This document shows positions 26,782 through 35,817 of a DNA stretch of 64,000 nt, piece by piece. A program made the position numbers and the translations under genes. Origin of the DNA: Poriferisodalis sp965221945 (GTDB lineage Bacteria > Actinomycetota > Acidimicrobiia > Acidimicrobiales > Poriferisodalaceae); contig NZ_OZ244925.1 in the NCBI RefSeq assembly GCF_965221945.1, positions 2,604,001-2,668,000 on the forward strand, written 5' to 3'. The first letter of the stretch is position 1; each line of letters begins with the position of its first letter. Under the pieces are notes generated by a model. That model was not told where the DNA came from and searched no databases. It saw only the letters and a program-made list of their open reading frames with translations.

Positions 26782-27558
26782 TTAGTTGCGCTCCAACAGA
26801 CCCGAGAGCAAGCCGCGTGAGTCGTCCGACATCGGTCCCGCTGCGTTGGCGAGCACCCGAGACGCCAGTCGTTCGAACGGCAGTGACTGCAGCCACACCC
26901 AGCCGGTGCCCGACACGGTCGCCAGGAACAAGCCCTCCCCACCGAAGAACATCGACTTGAGGTTGCCCGCCCGCTCGATCGTGTACTTGAGCGACGGTTG
27001 CAGTGCGACGAGGCAGCCAGTGTCGAGCCTGACGGTCTGGTTGTTCAACTGGACGGCCTTGATGGAGCCGCCAGCGTGCAGGAAGGTCATCCCGTCACCC
27101 GTCAAGCGCTGGAGGATGAAGCCCTCGCCGCCGAACAGCCCGGTGCCGACGCCGCGCTGCCACGCGATGTCGAGCTTGGTGCCCATCGCCGCGCACAGGA
27201 ATGCGTCACGCTGGGCGATGATCTCGCCGCCCATCTCCGCGAGATCCACTGGGATGATCTTGCCTGGATAGCCCGCTGCGAATCCGACCTTGGCCTTGCC
27301 AGCGGCGCCCGTGTTCGTGAAGTGCGTGAGGTACAGCGATTCGCCAGAGATGACGCGCTTGCCGGCACCCTTGAGCTTGCCCCACATCCCGGAGTCCGGC
27401 GCGGAGCCATCACCCATGACCGACTCGAACGTGATGCCTTCCTCAATGAACATCATCGTGCCGGCCTCGCCGACAACGGTCTCGCCGGGATCGAGTTCGA
27501 CCTCGACGAATTGCATGTCATCGCCGAAGACTTCGTAGTCGACTTCGTGGCTCTTCAT
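26782..27558 (-). CDS. AIM24 / TIGR00266 family protein
   Basis: The 258-residue product matches the AIM24 (TIGR00266) beta-rich family: VEVELDPGETVVGEAGTMMF, YLTHFTNTG, GKIIPVDLAE, GLFGGEGFILQRLTGDG and GGEGLFLATVSGTGWVWLQS. These repeats build a beta-prism-like barrel. The function in bacteria is unknown. ATG 27558 (MKSHEVDYEVFGDDMQFVEV) is preceded by GAGGAG at a somewhat long distance; the upstream open frame is Pro/Arg-rich and rejected. Confidence 0.9.
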   Translation of the reverse strand: MKSHEVDYEVFGDDMQFVEVELDPGETVVGEAGTMMFIEEGITFESVMGDGSAPDSGMWGKLKGAGKRVISGESLYLTHFTNTGAAGKAKVGFAAGYPGKIIPVDLAEMGGEIIAQRDAFLCAAMGTKLDIAWQRGVGTGLFGGEGFILQRLTGDGMTFLHAGGSIKAVQLNNQTVRLDTGCLVALQPSLKYTIERAGNLKSMFFGGEGLFLATVSGTGWVWLQSLPFERLASRVLANAAGPMSDDSRGLLSGLLERN

Positions 27559-27715
27559 GGCTATTGAGGGCTCCTCGTTCGCAGGATGCGTACGCGCGGG
27601 GCGCACGCTGCCCACGGTACCCCTCGGCCTGATGGCGCCTGGGGCGCGCGGGGGCACGGGAGTTGGTCTCGCTCAAGCTCTGATCGCGTCGGATCAGGCG
27701 CCCGTTTGCTACCGG

Positions 27716-28864
27716 TCAGGCTGAGGCTGCTGCAAGCCGGTCGCCGCCGACCGGCAGCTTTGACAGGTCGATGTCGTACAGCTCGGCCGAGTTGTTGCAG
27801 AGGATGTCGTGGGCCTGCTCAGGCGTGAGGTGTGCGGAGTGCTCGTCGAGCAGTTCCTGGCTCCACGGCCACGTGCTGTCCGAGTGCGGAAAGTCGTTCG
27901 CCCACAGCAGGCGCCGGTGGTTGACGTCGTTCACCATCTTGAACGCCACCCAGTCGTCCTGGAACGTGGTGTAGATGTGCTCGCTGAAGTATTCGCTCGG
28001 GAGCTTCGAGAGCTCCTGTCCCGGCGGCAGCCAGTACCGGTGGCGCTTGTAGGCGTGATCCATCCGGTACATGTAGTGCGGCACCCAGCCGGCGTCGGCC
28101 TCCACGCAGACGACCCGCAGCCCGGGGTTGCGCTCGAACACGCCGCCGAATACCAGCGTGCCCATGATGTCCTGGTTGGCCCGGATGATGGTCATGAAGG
28201 CGTTCGCCTTCGGGCCCCGGGTCCGGCCTTGGCCGCGGCTCGTCAGGATGTGCCAAGAGACCGGCAGGTTCAGGTCTACCGCCGCCTGCCAGAAGGGGTC
28301 CCAACGGGGATCGTCAAAGTCGAACTCGGTGTGCGGGTTGCCGGACATCATCACGCCGCGCATGCCCGCTTCGGCCATGGCCTCGATGTCTTCGATGGCC
28401 TCGGACACCGAGCGCAGCGCCGTCTGCCCGACCGCCAGCAACCGATCGGTGTCGACCGAGCAATAGTCGGCGATCCACCGGTTGTAGGCGTCCATGGCCG
28501 CCTTCTTGTAGTCGGGGTCGCTGTGATTGCACAGCACCATGCCGACTGACGGGTAGATCACCTCGGCGGAGACACCGTCGCGATCCTGGTCGGCAGTGCG
28601 CGTCGTCGAGTCGTAGCTGCTGCGCGGCAGCTCTTCGTAGGCCGCGCTGCGCTTCAGCTCCTCCGGCTTCTGGCCCGCCGCGGCGATGAGTCCCATGTCA
28701 ATGGTGCGCTTCATGCCGTCGATGACGTAGACGTCGCCACGCTCTTCGGTCCACTGGACGTGCGGCGCGACGTCACGCCACTTCGGGTCGATGTAGTCCG
28801 TGTAGCAGTTGCGCGCCTCTGCGATGTGCGAGTCGGCGGAGATAATCGGATAGTCGACGTCCAT
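27716..28864 (-). CDS. Amidohydrolase family protein (PF04909-like)
   Basis: The 382-residue metal-dependent hydrolase or decarboxylase begins MDVDYPIISADSHIAEARN; the SADSH strand carries the first metal histidine position. Later come VIYPSVGMVLCN, GVMMSGNPHTEFD, VSWHILTS (metal histidine) and LLWANDFPHSDSTWPWS, the C-terminal metal aspartate/substrate loop of ACMSD-type amidohydrolases. The ATG at 28864 has GGAGGGA immediately upstream. This subgroup is abundant in Acidimicrobiia and mycobacteria near acyl-CoA genes; the substrate is unknown. Confidence 0.88.
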   Translation of the reverse strand: MDVDYPIISADSHIAEARNCYTDYIDPKWRDVAPHVQWTEERGDVYVIDGMKRTIDMGLIAAAGQKPEELKRSAAYEELPRSSYDSTTRTADQDRDGVSAEVIYPSVGMVLCNHSDPDYKKAAMDAYNRWIADYCSVDTDRLLAVGQTALRSVSEAIEDIEAMAEAGMRGVMMSGNPHTEFDFDDPRWDPFWQAAVDLNLPVSWHILTSRGQGRTRGPKANAFMTIIRANQDIMGTLVFGGVFERNPGLRVVCVEADAGWVPHYMYRMDHAYKRHRYWLPPGQELSKLPSEYFSEHIYTTFQDDWVAFKMVNDVNHRRLLWANDFPHSDSTWPWSQELLDEHSAHLTPEQAHDILCNNSAELYDIDLSKLPVGGDRLAAASA

Positions 28865-28949
28865 ATTCCCTCCTTCTGTCCAGGCCCGTCGCGGATCGTA
28901 CTTTGCCGCCGTACGCCGCGACCGGGCTAGCCAAGCGCAACGACCGGAG

Positions 28950-29783
28950 CTAGTCCCCGCTACCGCGACGACGCATCCCTTCCTCGGCCTCGCGTACGCC
29001 GCCGAAGAAGTCGTCCTGACTTGCCGCAAGCCCGACAGACGACATTGTGCGCCGATCTCGCTGTGCACGGCTCACCGACGCGAAGGCCTCGTCGATGCCT
29101 TCGTCGGACGCCTCGTAGTTCTGCACGCTCCGGGCGTCGAACCCCAGGCGCGCCGATTCGGAGTACGAGTCCTGGTTGGCGCCCATGTACACAAACGCCC
29201 AGCCCTGCTCCCGCCGCTTGGTGATGAGGTTGTGGATGTCGGCTGCTGAGTAATCGGTGCTGGCATTCTCGAGACCATCGGTGACGATGACCAAGGTCTG
29301 ATCCTCGGGCTTCTTGCCCGCCTTGGCGCGCTGGGAGACCCGCTGGTCGGCACCACTGATCAGTCTCGCGACAGCGTCAAACAGCGGCGTCAGTCCCCGC
29401 GGCTTGTACCGCTCGAGGAAGTGCGGATCGGCCTTGTGCACCGAGACGTCGTCGACGAGTACCTCAAACGGCGCTTCCGAATCGAACTGGGCCACCGTGA
29501 GCCGGCATGTGCCCGGCTCAACCGCCTGCTCGGCGATGAAGCGACCCACGCCCTTGACGACGGCAGCCTCCCGACCCGACATTGAGCCCGATCGATCCAA
29601 CAGCATCCACACCTTCGACCGGTCCGACGACGGCCCATCGCCGCTCCTCTTGCCGCTCTTGGTGCTCTTCGCCTGCCGTGCGTCATCCGCCGAAGTTCCG
29701 CGGTCGTCGCCGCGCTCCCAAGGTGCCGTGCCGCTCCGCTCGAGCTGCCCGTTCGTTGAACCGTCGGCTGTTGTTGATCCCAT
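28950..29783 (-). CDS. Cytoplasmic VWA domain protein
   Basis: The 277-residue protein has a charged, disordered N-terminus (1-55) and then a von Willebrand A domain with an intact MIDAS: DRSGS (63-67), GLTPLFDAV supplying the threonine, and VIVTDGLENAS supplying the aspartate. No signal peptide or membrane segment is seen, so it is cytoplasmic, as in TerY-like or moxR-partner VWA proteins. Its start is preceded by GAAGGGAAG. It is divergent from the unknown Ala-rich gene at 29964; a functional link between the two is possible. Confidence 0.85.
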   Translation of the reverse strand: MGSTTADGSTNGQLERSGTAPWERGDDRGTSADDARQAKSTKSGKRSGDGPSSDRSKVWMLLDRSGSMSGREAAVVKGVGRFIAEQAVEPGTCRLTVAQFDSEAPFEVLVDDVSVHKADPHFLERYKPRGLTPLFDAVARLISGADQRVSQRAKAGKKPEDQTLVIVTDGLENASTDYSAADIHNLITKRREQGWAFVYMGANQDSYSESARLGFDARSVQNYEASDEGIDEAFASVSRAQRDRRTMSSVGLAASQDDFFGGVREAEEGMRRRGSGD

Positions 29784-29963
29784 GTCTCTTCCCTTCGTCC
29801 AGAGCCCAGCGCCCTCGCCATAGCGGCCGGATTCGCTGGTTGCGGTGCCGTACTTCGGCCGCCGCCTCTCTCATTTCCAAGGTAGAGAGGGGGTGTTACA
29901 GCTATAGGTGCCCGTCACCTGCGAATCGATCTGAGAAACCTCGTCGGCCCTAACCTCCACGAG

Positions 29964-31511
29964 GTGGACGAGGAACTGCCAGACACGAACGAGGTTGCTG
30001 CTCACCGTCCGGAAAGGGAAGGACCACCCTCGGAAAGTCCCGACCCGATCGCGCCGGACCCCGCTTCTCCGGCCGAACCAGAGTTCGAGAATGACGAAGC
30101 CGGACGTCTCAAGCGTCTTGCTGACACCGCACTTGCCACCGGCAAGCAGGCGGCCGATGCGACAGTCTCCGGAAGCCAAGAGGCGGCCGAGGTTGTCGGC
30201 TCGGCCGGAGTGTCGACAGCTCGGGCCATCGGCAATAGCGCCAAGACTGCAGTGACAACTGGTGCATCAGCAGCGCAAGCGGTCGGCAGTGCAACCGCCA
30301 AAGCGAGTGTTGCCGGTGGACAAGCCGTCGGCAAGAGCGCTCGATGGGTGTTCGATTCGACCAGTGCAGCCACCGCGCAGGCGTTCTCATCTGCACAAGC
30401 GCTCGTGGCCAGTGACCTGTCGACGACCGTCAACGAAATCGTCGCTGCCGCCGTCAAGGGCGCTCCGACCATCTTCGACAAGGCGATGGATACTGCGTTC
30501 ATCGAGAGCGGCGTCGGCGGCAGCTACCACCGGCTCTTCGATGGCGGACACACGATCTTCGGGGCATTCAAGGCGTCCCACAACGCATCCCCAGACGATT
30601 CCCTCATCCAGGAAGCTCTTGGCGCGATCCAGGGCCTACTGCGAGACGTGTCGACGCCGCGGGGACTGCCCCTCGCCACTTGGGACAAGGAGACCTTTGA
30701 CGCCGTTGCAGCTTCGCTGGACTCAAGTTTCGGCATACCCAAGAAGTGGTTCTACGACCTGAATACCTACGACGCCGGCGACCTTCTGGGAGGAACCGTC
30801 GGCGTGGTTTCGGTGATCTTCGGCTGGAATCGAGCCGACACCGAGACATTCGCGAGGCTCGCGGCAGGCATTGGCATGTCGGCCGCCGTCAGTGTGAACC
30901 CGCTACTGATGCCGGTGTCGGTCGTTGCCTTGGCGCGCGCATTTCACAAGGCGAATTCCTCGAACGAGTACGCCGAACTTGCCGAGGGTGGGCTCAAGGG
31001 CGCACTTACGACGGGATCCAGTTTGGGCGCCGTAGCGCTCGTCGGCGTCGCAGGCGGCCCCGCCGGCGTCGCGATGCTGGTGGGAATCACTGTGGGGGTG
31101 CTCGCCCACACTGCCACCAAGGACGTCACGCTGCTGGATGCGATCAGCAAATTCGTCAAGGAAGATGCGGCCACAGTGGCCCGCCAAGTCTCCCAGCAAG
31201 CCATTGCCATTGGCGATGCCATCGGGGGTCCCGCTGCCGACAGCGGCCGCGCCGTCGCGGGCAGCACGGCGAGCGCGGGCAAGTTCGTTGCGGGCTCAGC
31301 ATCGGCTGTCGGCCGACTGACCGCCGACCAAGCAGCAGCAGCCAGCCTCGCGGCGGCGAGCGGCGCGACTGGGACTGGTCGCTTGGCAACGCGTGGCGTT
31401 GCCGCGACAAGCGCCTCAATCGGCTCGGCGGCTCAGCGAGCCAAGGAACTCGTTCATCGCGACGAATCAGTGGATCTCGAAGACGACGAATCGGCCCCGC
31501 CTACGGCCTGA
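29964..31511 (+). CDS. Unknown Ala/Ser/Gly-rich protein with low-complexity ends
   Basis: The 515-residue product from a GTG start has three parts: residues 1-40 acidic and disordered; 45-145 and 395-490 low-complexity Ala/Ser/Gly/Val helical repeats (for example VVGSAGVSTARAIGNSAKTA and VAGSTASAGKFVAGSASAVG); and a central domain (about 150-390) with HRLFDGGHTIFGAFKAS, GLPLATWDKETFDAVAAS and YDAGDLLGGTVGVVSVIFGW, followed by two hydrophobic helices near 350-380. It may associate with membranes. I do not recognise the family. The ribosome site is weak, so the start is uncertain. It is divergent from the VWA gene. Confidence 0.65.
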   Translation: MDEELPDTNEVAAHRPEREGPPSESPDPIAPDPASPAEPEFENDEAGRLKRLADTALATGKQAADATVSGSQEAAEVVGSAGVSTARAIGNSAKTAVTTGASAAQAVGSATAKASVAGGQAVGKSARWVFDSTSAATAQAFSSAQALVASDLSTTVNEIVAAAVKGAPTIFDKAMDTAFIESGVGGSYHRLFDGGHTIFGAFKASHNASPDDSLIQEALGAIQGLLRDVSTPRGLPLATWDKETFDAVAASLDSSFGIPKKWFYDLNTYDAGDLLGGTVGVVSVIFGWNRADTETFARLAAGIGMSAAVSVNPLLMPVSVVALARAFHKANSSNEYAELAEGGLKGALTTGSSLGAVALVGVAGGPAGVAMLVGITVGVLAHTATKDVTLLDAISKFVKEDAATVARQVSQQAIAIGDAIGGPAADSGRAVAGSTASAGKFVAGSASAVGRLTADQAAAASLAAASGATGTGRLATRGVAATSASIGSAAQRAKELVHRDESVDLEDDESAPPTA

Positions 31512-31542
31512 CGACGGTCGCCGCCTCGGGGCGCTGCAAGGT

Positions 31543-32346
31543 TCAGTAGATCTTGGCGTCGGCTCCGCTGGCTGCTTCCGCGACGCCGGACTCGCGGGCC
31601 GTGCGCAGGTCGCGGGCCATGCCGCGCCCAAGCGCCATCGCATCTCCCGCGACGGTCTGCATGCGGAAGCCCTTGCCGCGGCGATCAGCCGACAGCGCCG
31701 CCGTCGAATGGATGCCGGCCACCACCCCGTGCGCGGCGCAGCGCTCCGCTATGTGCTCGAGCGCGGCCTTGTAGTCGGCATGGTCGTCGGTGTAGCCGGG
31801 GCCGTAGCCGTAGCTGATCGACAGGTCGGCGGGGCCGACGTAGATGGCATCGACGCCGTCGATCGCCAGGATCTCATCGAGCGCCTCGACCGCCTGGCGG
31901 GTCTCGATCATGGGAATGCAGGCCGTGGTGGCGTTCGCGACGTCGAAGTAGTTCTCCCCCGCTGCGGCCCGTGCGGCCACGAGCACCGGGCCGAAGCTGC
32001 GAGCACCGAGCGGCGGGTACTTGCACGCCGTCACTGCAGCGTGCGCTTCGGCAACCGAGTTCACCATCGGGACGACGACACCCCGTGCGCCGGCATCGAG
32101 CACTCGGCCGATGATGCCAGGCTCATTCCACGGCACGCGCACGATGGGCGTGCCGCCGCTCATCTCGATGGCCTGCATCATCTCGACCGCGACCTGGTAG
32201 TCGGCGACACCGTGCTGCATGTCCACGCAGACATAGTCGAAGCCGGCTCGTCCGGCGATCTCGGCTGAATGGCTGGAGGCCATCGAGAGCCAGGTGCCCA
32301 ATGTCTCACCCCCGGCCGCCCAGGTGTCCATCATCGTGTTCGGCAT
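31543..32346 (-). CDS. HpcH/HpaI-type aldolase
   Basis: This 267-residue class II pyruvate aldolase of the 2,4-dihydroxyhept-2-enedioate aldolase family shows FDYVCVDMQHGVADY at the first beta strand, IVRVPWNE with the catalytic arginine, GARGVVVPMVNS, IPMIETRQAVE with the metal-binding glutamate, and IYVGPADLSISYG with the metal aspartate. It cleaves 4-hydroxy-2-oxo acids to pyruvate and an aldehyde. The NIPSNAP gene upstream (32464) is on the same strand 117 bases away and could be co-transcribed. Confidence 0.92.
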   Translation of the reverse strand: MPNTMMDTWAAGGETLGTWLSMASSHSAEIAGRAGFDYVCVDMQHGVADYQVAVEMMQAIEMSGGTPIVRVPWNEPGIIGRVLDAGARGVVVPMVNSVAEAHAAVTACKYPPLGARSFGPVLVAARAAAGENYFDVANATTACIPMIETRQAVEALDEILAIDGVDAIYVGPADLSISYGYGPGYTDDHADYKAALEHIAERCAAHGVVAGIHSTAALSADRRGKGFRMQTVAGDAMALGRGMARDLRTARESGVAEAASGADAKIY

Positions 32347-32463
32347 GAATGTGTGCTCCCGTGTCTATTCAGCCCGTTCGTACAACCAGCTCCGCAGGTC
32401 GGCTTGAGCCGATGCGCTGCGCGCAGACCCCGCTTCAACAACTGGCAGCCGGCTCCCAGCGGC

Positions 32464-32771
32464 TCAGGTCTCGAAGATGTCGCGCAGGATGGCGTTTTCC
32501 TGCGTCTCGACCAGCGGCGCGATCTCCTTCACGAACTCCAGCCACTGGGCGTCTTCGAAGAGCGCTTTGCGCTTCTGGGCCCGCTCCTCGAGCGAGTCGT
32601 AGCGCCACATGTGGATGATCTCGTTGATGCCGCCGAACTCGGTCGTGTAGTAGCGACCGGCTCGCCGAGGTACTTGCGCTGTGCCTCGTAGCCCTTCTCG
32701 AAGTACTCCTTGACCCAGCGGTCGGGTGCGCCCACCTTCAGCCGGTAGCGCCGCATCTCCACAAAACTCAT
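32464..32771 (-). pseudogene. NIPSNAP family gene with a frameshift
   Basis: The start (ATG 32771, AAGGAGA six bases upstream) reads MSFVEMRRYRLKVGAPDRW to AQRKYLGEP and then leaves frame; the rest of the same domain, GRYYTTEFGGINEIIHMW and ALFEDAQWLEFVKEIAP, lies in the next frame. The break is at about 32657-32661 where GAGCCGGTCGC is read; one missing base, or loss of one copy of a GGTC repeat, would explain it. With repair the protein would be about 103 residues, normal for a NIPSNAP dimeric barrel. It is either a recent lesion or a sequence error. Confidence 0.75.
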
Positions 32772-33131
32772 GGCTGTCTCCTTCGACGTGTCGCACCGTG
32801 CCGAAACCGCTCGCGGCCCGCACCGTAGCGGCCGCGCAACGCTCACGCAGATTGCAGAGCGCTGCACGGCCGCGCTCCGACCGTCGACAGCGCCGTTGAT
32901 TTCATTTCAAGTCAAATCTGGAACAAGCGGAATTCCTATTCCACTTCACTGGAATAAGCTCTAACGTTATTCTCGTTTCAGCCATAAATTAGAATAAGAA
33001 CTATCAAGCATCGAATCTCCGCCCCGCGGATCTCGGTCCTTTGCCCTCAGCTTGCTAACTGTATTACATGTCTGTACTATTTCAATAATTGTCTATAATT
33101 TCTATATATTTCTATATGATCATGATGTCGC
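32772..33131. promoter_or_regulatory. AT-rich intergenic region before fic
   Basis: This 360-base gap has no gene. From about 32900 the composition drops sharply in GC compared with the rest of the window. It holds GGAATTCC (32929-32936), an inverted repeat TATTCCA/TGGAATA (32937-32943 and 32950-32956), three TCTATA units at 9-10 base spacing (33092, 33101, 33111) and ATGATCAT (33116-33123) just before the fic start. These look like a promoter/operator region of a transferred gene. Confidence 0.5.
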
Positions 33132-34325
33132 ATGTCTGTCCAAGACCCTGGAGTTCCTGTGAAGGCACCGACTGGCCGCTATGAGACCATCCGCACCGGC
33201 GAGGAGGAATATCGGGCGTTCGTGCCGGACCCGCTGCCGCCACCTGCCGCACTCATCACCAGCACAGAACTGACCGCAGCGACTGAGCGCGCAGCCCTAG
33301 CGCTGGGACGGCTCGATGGGGCAGCGCACGTATTGCCCAACACCGACCTGCTCTTGTATTCGTGCGTCCGCAAGGAGGCGGTGCTGTCCTCCCAGATTGA
33401 GGGCACCCAGTCGACGCTGTCAGATCTGTTAGTTCACGAACTCGGCGCGACGCCAGACGTGCCCCTCGACGACATTGCCGAGACATCCAACTACGTCGTT
33501 GCCGTGAACATGGCGTTCGAGCAGATGGCCAGTCCTACGGGCTTGCCGCTGTGCAACCGTCTGCTGCGCGACGCCCATGCCATCGTGCTGCGGAGTGGAC
33601 GCGGTGCCGAGAAGCTGCCAGGAGATTTTCGTACATCGCAGAATTGGATCGGCGGCTCACGTCCGGGCACCGCGCGGTTCGTGCCACCGCCGCCGCACCT
33701 TCTCGGCGAATCGATGTCACGCCTTGAATCCTTCCTGCACGACAGCACTGATGGGTTCCCTGCGCTGGTTCGCTCGGGACTCGCTCACGTGCAGTTCGAA
33801 ACCATCCATCCCTTCCTCGATGGCAATGGACGCATCGGACGCATGCTCATCGTGTTGGCGCTGCACAACGCAGGGGTTCTGCGTACGCCGCTGCTCTACG
33901 TCAGCTTGCACTTCAAGCGGCATCGTCATCAGTACTACGAGCTTCTTGATGGAGTTCGGCAGCACGGCGACTGGGAGCAGTGGCTGCTGTTCTTCATGGA
34001 TGCGGTCACCGTGGCAGCGGATGACGCCACAGACGCAGCAAGGCGACTGCGGACGACCTTTGATGCCGATCGCGCCCGCTTCCACGACCTCGGCCGGCTC
34101 AGCGGTTCAACGGCTCACATCCACGATGCTCTCACGGCGCGGCCTGTGCTCGACATCGCCACCGCGGCTGAACTTGCCGGCTTCGCCGTAACGACCGCAA
34201 CGCACGCTCTCGAACGTTTGTGTGCCATGGGCATCGCTCAAGAACTCACCGGTCAGCGGCGAAACCGGCTCTTTGCGTACACCGAGTACCTGGACATTCT
34301 CAGCGAGGGCACCGAGCCGCTGTAG
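33132..34325 (+). CDS. Fic family protein (AMPylator-type) with inhibitory helix
   Basis: The 397-residue protein carries the Fic core HPFLDGNGRIGRM (HxFxxGNGRxxR; catalytic histidine near residue 233), which transfers AMP or another nucleotide moiety to target hydroxyls. Upstream, SSQIEGTQ is the (S/T)xxxE(G/N) inhibitory motif of class II Fic proteins, so it is self-inhibited without a separate antitoxin. A C-terminal winged-helix-like segment (VLDIATAAELAGFAVTTATH) follows. The gene has its own AT-rich promoter region, unlike its neighbours, which suggests horizontal transfer. Confidence 0.93.
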   Translation: MSVQDPGVPVKAPTGRYETIRTGEEEYRAFVPDPLPPPAALITSTELTAATERAALALGRLDGAAHVLPNTDLLLYSCVRKEAVLSSQIEGTQSTLSDLLVHELGATPDVPLDDIAETSNYVVAVNMAFEQMASPTGLPLCNRLLRDAHAIVLRSGRGAEKLPGDFRTSQNWIGGSRPGTARFVPPPPHLLGESMSRLESFLHDSTDGFPALVRSGLAHVQFETIHPFLDGNGRIGRMLIVLALHNAGVLRTPLLYVSLHFKRHRHQYYELLDGVRQHGDWEQWLLFFMDAVTVAADDATDAARRLRTTFDADRARFHDLGRLSGSTAHIHDALTARPVLDIATAAELAGFAVTTATHALERLCAMGIAQELTGQRRNRLFAYTEYLDILSEGTEPL

Positions 34326-34395
34326 GACGGAATCGGACCGCCCAAAGGAGTGAGCGAGCGACGAGGGATTGGCCGGGTCTCCCTGCCGACGGTGC

Positions 34396-35694
34396 TCAGC
34401 CTCGGAGGTCCCGGACTCGCTGGGCCTTGCCTTCTGAGCGGGGAATGCCGTCGGGCTCGACCGTCCTGACCTCGACGGCGACGCCGATGCGTTGGCGAAC
34501 GGTACTGGCGAACTCCTGGGCGATCGTCTCGTGATCGGTGGCATCAGGCTTCGGCTCAAGCACGGCCGTGATGCCCTCCATGCGCCCGCGCTCGTGCACC
34601 TCCAAGAAGAAGTGCCCGGTGAGCCGGGGGTGTGCCGACACCAGCTCCTCGAACTGGCTGGGGAACACGTTGACGCCGCGAATGATGAGCATGTCGTCAC
34701 TGCGGGCGGCAACCCGTCCCATGCGACGCATCGAGCGGGCGGTGCCAGGTTGCAGCGAGCAGATGTCGCGAGTGCGGTACCGAATCACCGGCATCGCGAC
34801 CTTGGTCAGCGACGTGAACACCAGTTCGCCGGTCTCGCCCTCACCCAAGACCTCGCCCGAATCGGGATCGACAATCTCGGGATAGAAATGGTCCTCCCAG
34901 ATCGTCGGACCGTCCTTCGTCTCGACGCACTCGTTCGCCACGCCGCCGCCGATGACCTCCGAGAGGCCGTAGATGTCCACGGCGTCGATGCCGAACGCGT
35001 CCTCGAGCTCGGCCCGCATCGCCTCCGACCACGGCTCCGCGCCGAAGATGCCGACCCTCAGCGAGGTCGACGCGGGGTCGATGCCCTGCTTGCGGAACTC
35101 GTCGGCCACCACGAGCGCATACGACGGCGTCGCACACAGCACGTCGGCGTCGAAATCCACGAGCAGCTGCACCTGTCGAGCGGTCTGGCCGACCGACGCC
35201 GGCACCACCGTGCAGCCGTACTGCTCAGCGCCGTAGTGCGCGCCCAGCCCACCGGTAAACAGGCCATAGCCGTACGCGACATGCACGACATCGCCGGGCC
35301 ACACACCGGCGGCCACCAGCGAGCGCTGGAACACGTGGGACCACATATCCAGGTCGGACTGGGTGTAGCCGACGACCGTCGGCTTGCCGGTCGTGCCAGA
35401 CGAGGCGTGGACCCGCACCACCTGTTCCCGGGGCACGGCGAACATCCCGAAGGGGTAGTTGTCACGCAGCTCCGCCTTTGACGTGAACGGGAACCGCTGC
35501 AGGTCATCGAGGCTGCCCAGGTCTGCAGGGTGAACGCTCGCTTGGTCGAACAGCTGCCGATATACCGGTACGTGGGCGTAGGCGTGCGCCAGGCTCCACT
35601 GCATCCGCTCGAGCTGCAGGGCGCGAATCTCGGGGATCGGGGCATTCTCGATGGTGTGCAGGCCCCGCCCTGCAATGGGTTCGAACTTGGGCAT
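34396..35694 (-). CDS. paaK: Phenylacetate-CoA ligase family protein
   Basis: This 432-residue acyl-adenylate-forming enzyme of the PaaK type opens with LERMQWSLAHAYAHVPVYRQ, carries the phosphate loop HASSGTTGKPTVVGYT, the YGYGLFTGG substrate segment, DIYGLSEVIGGGVA, TGELVFTSLTK and the C-terminal lobe FPSQFEELV. It makes aryl-acetyl-CoA from acid, ATP and CoA. ATG 35694 follows GGAAGGA; the longer open frame upstream overlaps the divergent LLM gene and is not real. No other paa genes are adjacent, so the actual acid may differ. Confidence 0.88.
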   Translation of the reverse strand: MPKFEPIAGRGLHTIENAPIPEIRALQLERMQWSLAHAYAHVPVYRQLFDQASVHPADLGSLDDLQRFPFTSKAELRDNYPFGMFAVPREQVVRVHASSGTTGKPTVVGYTQSDLDMWSHVFQRSLVAAGVWPGDVVHVAYGYGLFTGGLGAHYGAEQYGCTVVPASVGQTARQVQLLVDFDADVLCATPSYALVVADEFRKQGIDPASTSLRVGIFGAEPWSEAMRAELEDAFGIDAVDIYGLSEVIGGGVANECVETKDGPTIWEDHFYPEIVDPDSGEVLGEGETGELVFTSLTKVAMPVIRYRTRDICSLQPGTARSMRRMGRVAARSDDMLIIRGVNVFPSQFEELVSAHPRLTGHFFLEVHERGRMEGITAVLEPKPDATDHETIAQEFASTVRQRIGVAVEVRTVEPDGIPRSEGKAQRVRDLRG

Positions 35695-35817
35695 GTGGCG
35701 GTTCCTTCCGCGCTCGGATGATGCCGGGTGGGCGAGTTGGGAGCTCGGCTTCCTAGTGTTGCAGTCTGTGCGGCCGCTTCTGCAAGAGGCGGCCCGCTGA
35801 AAGGATCCCCGAATCCG

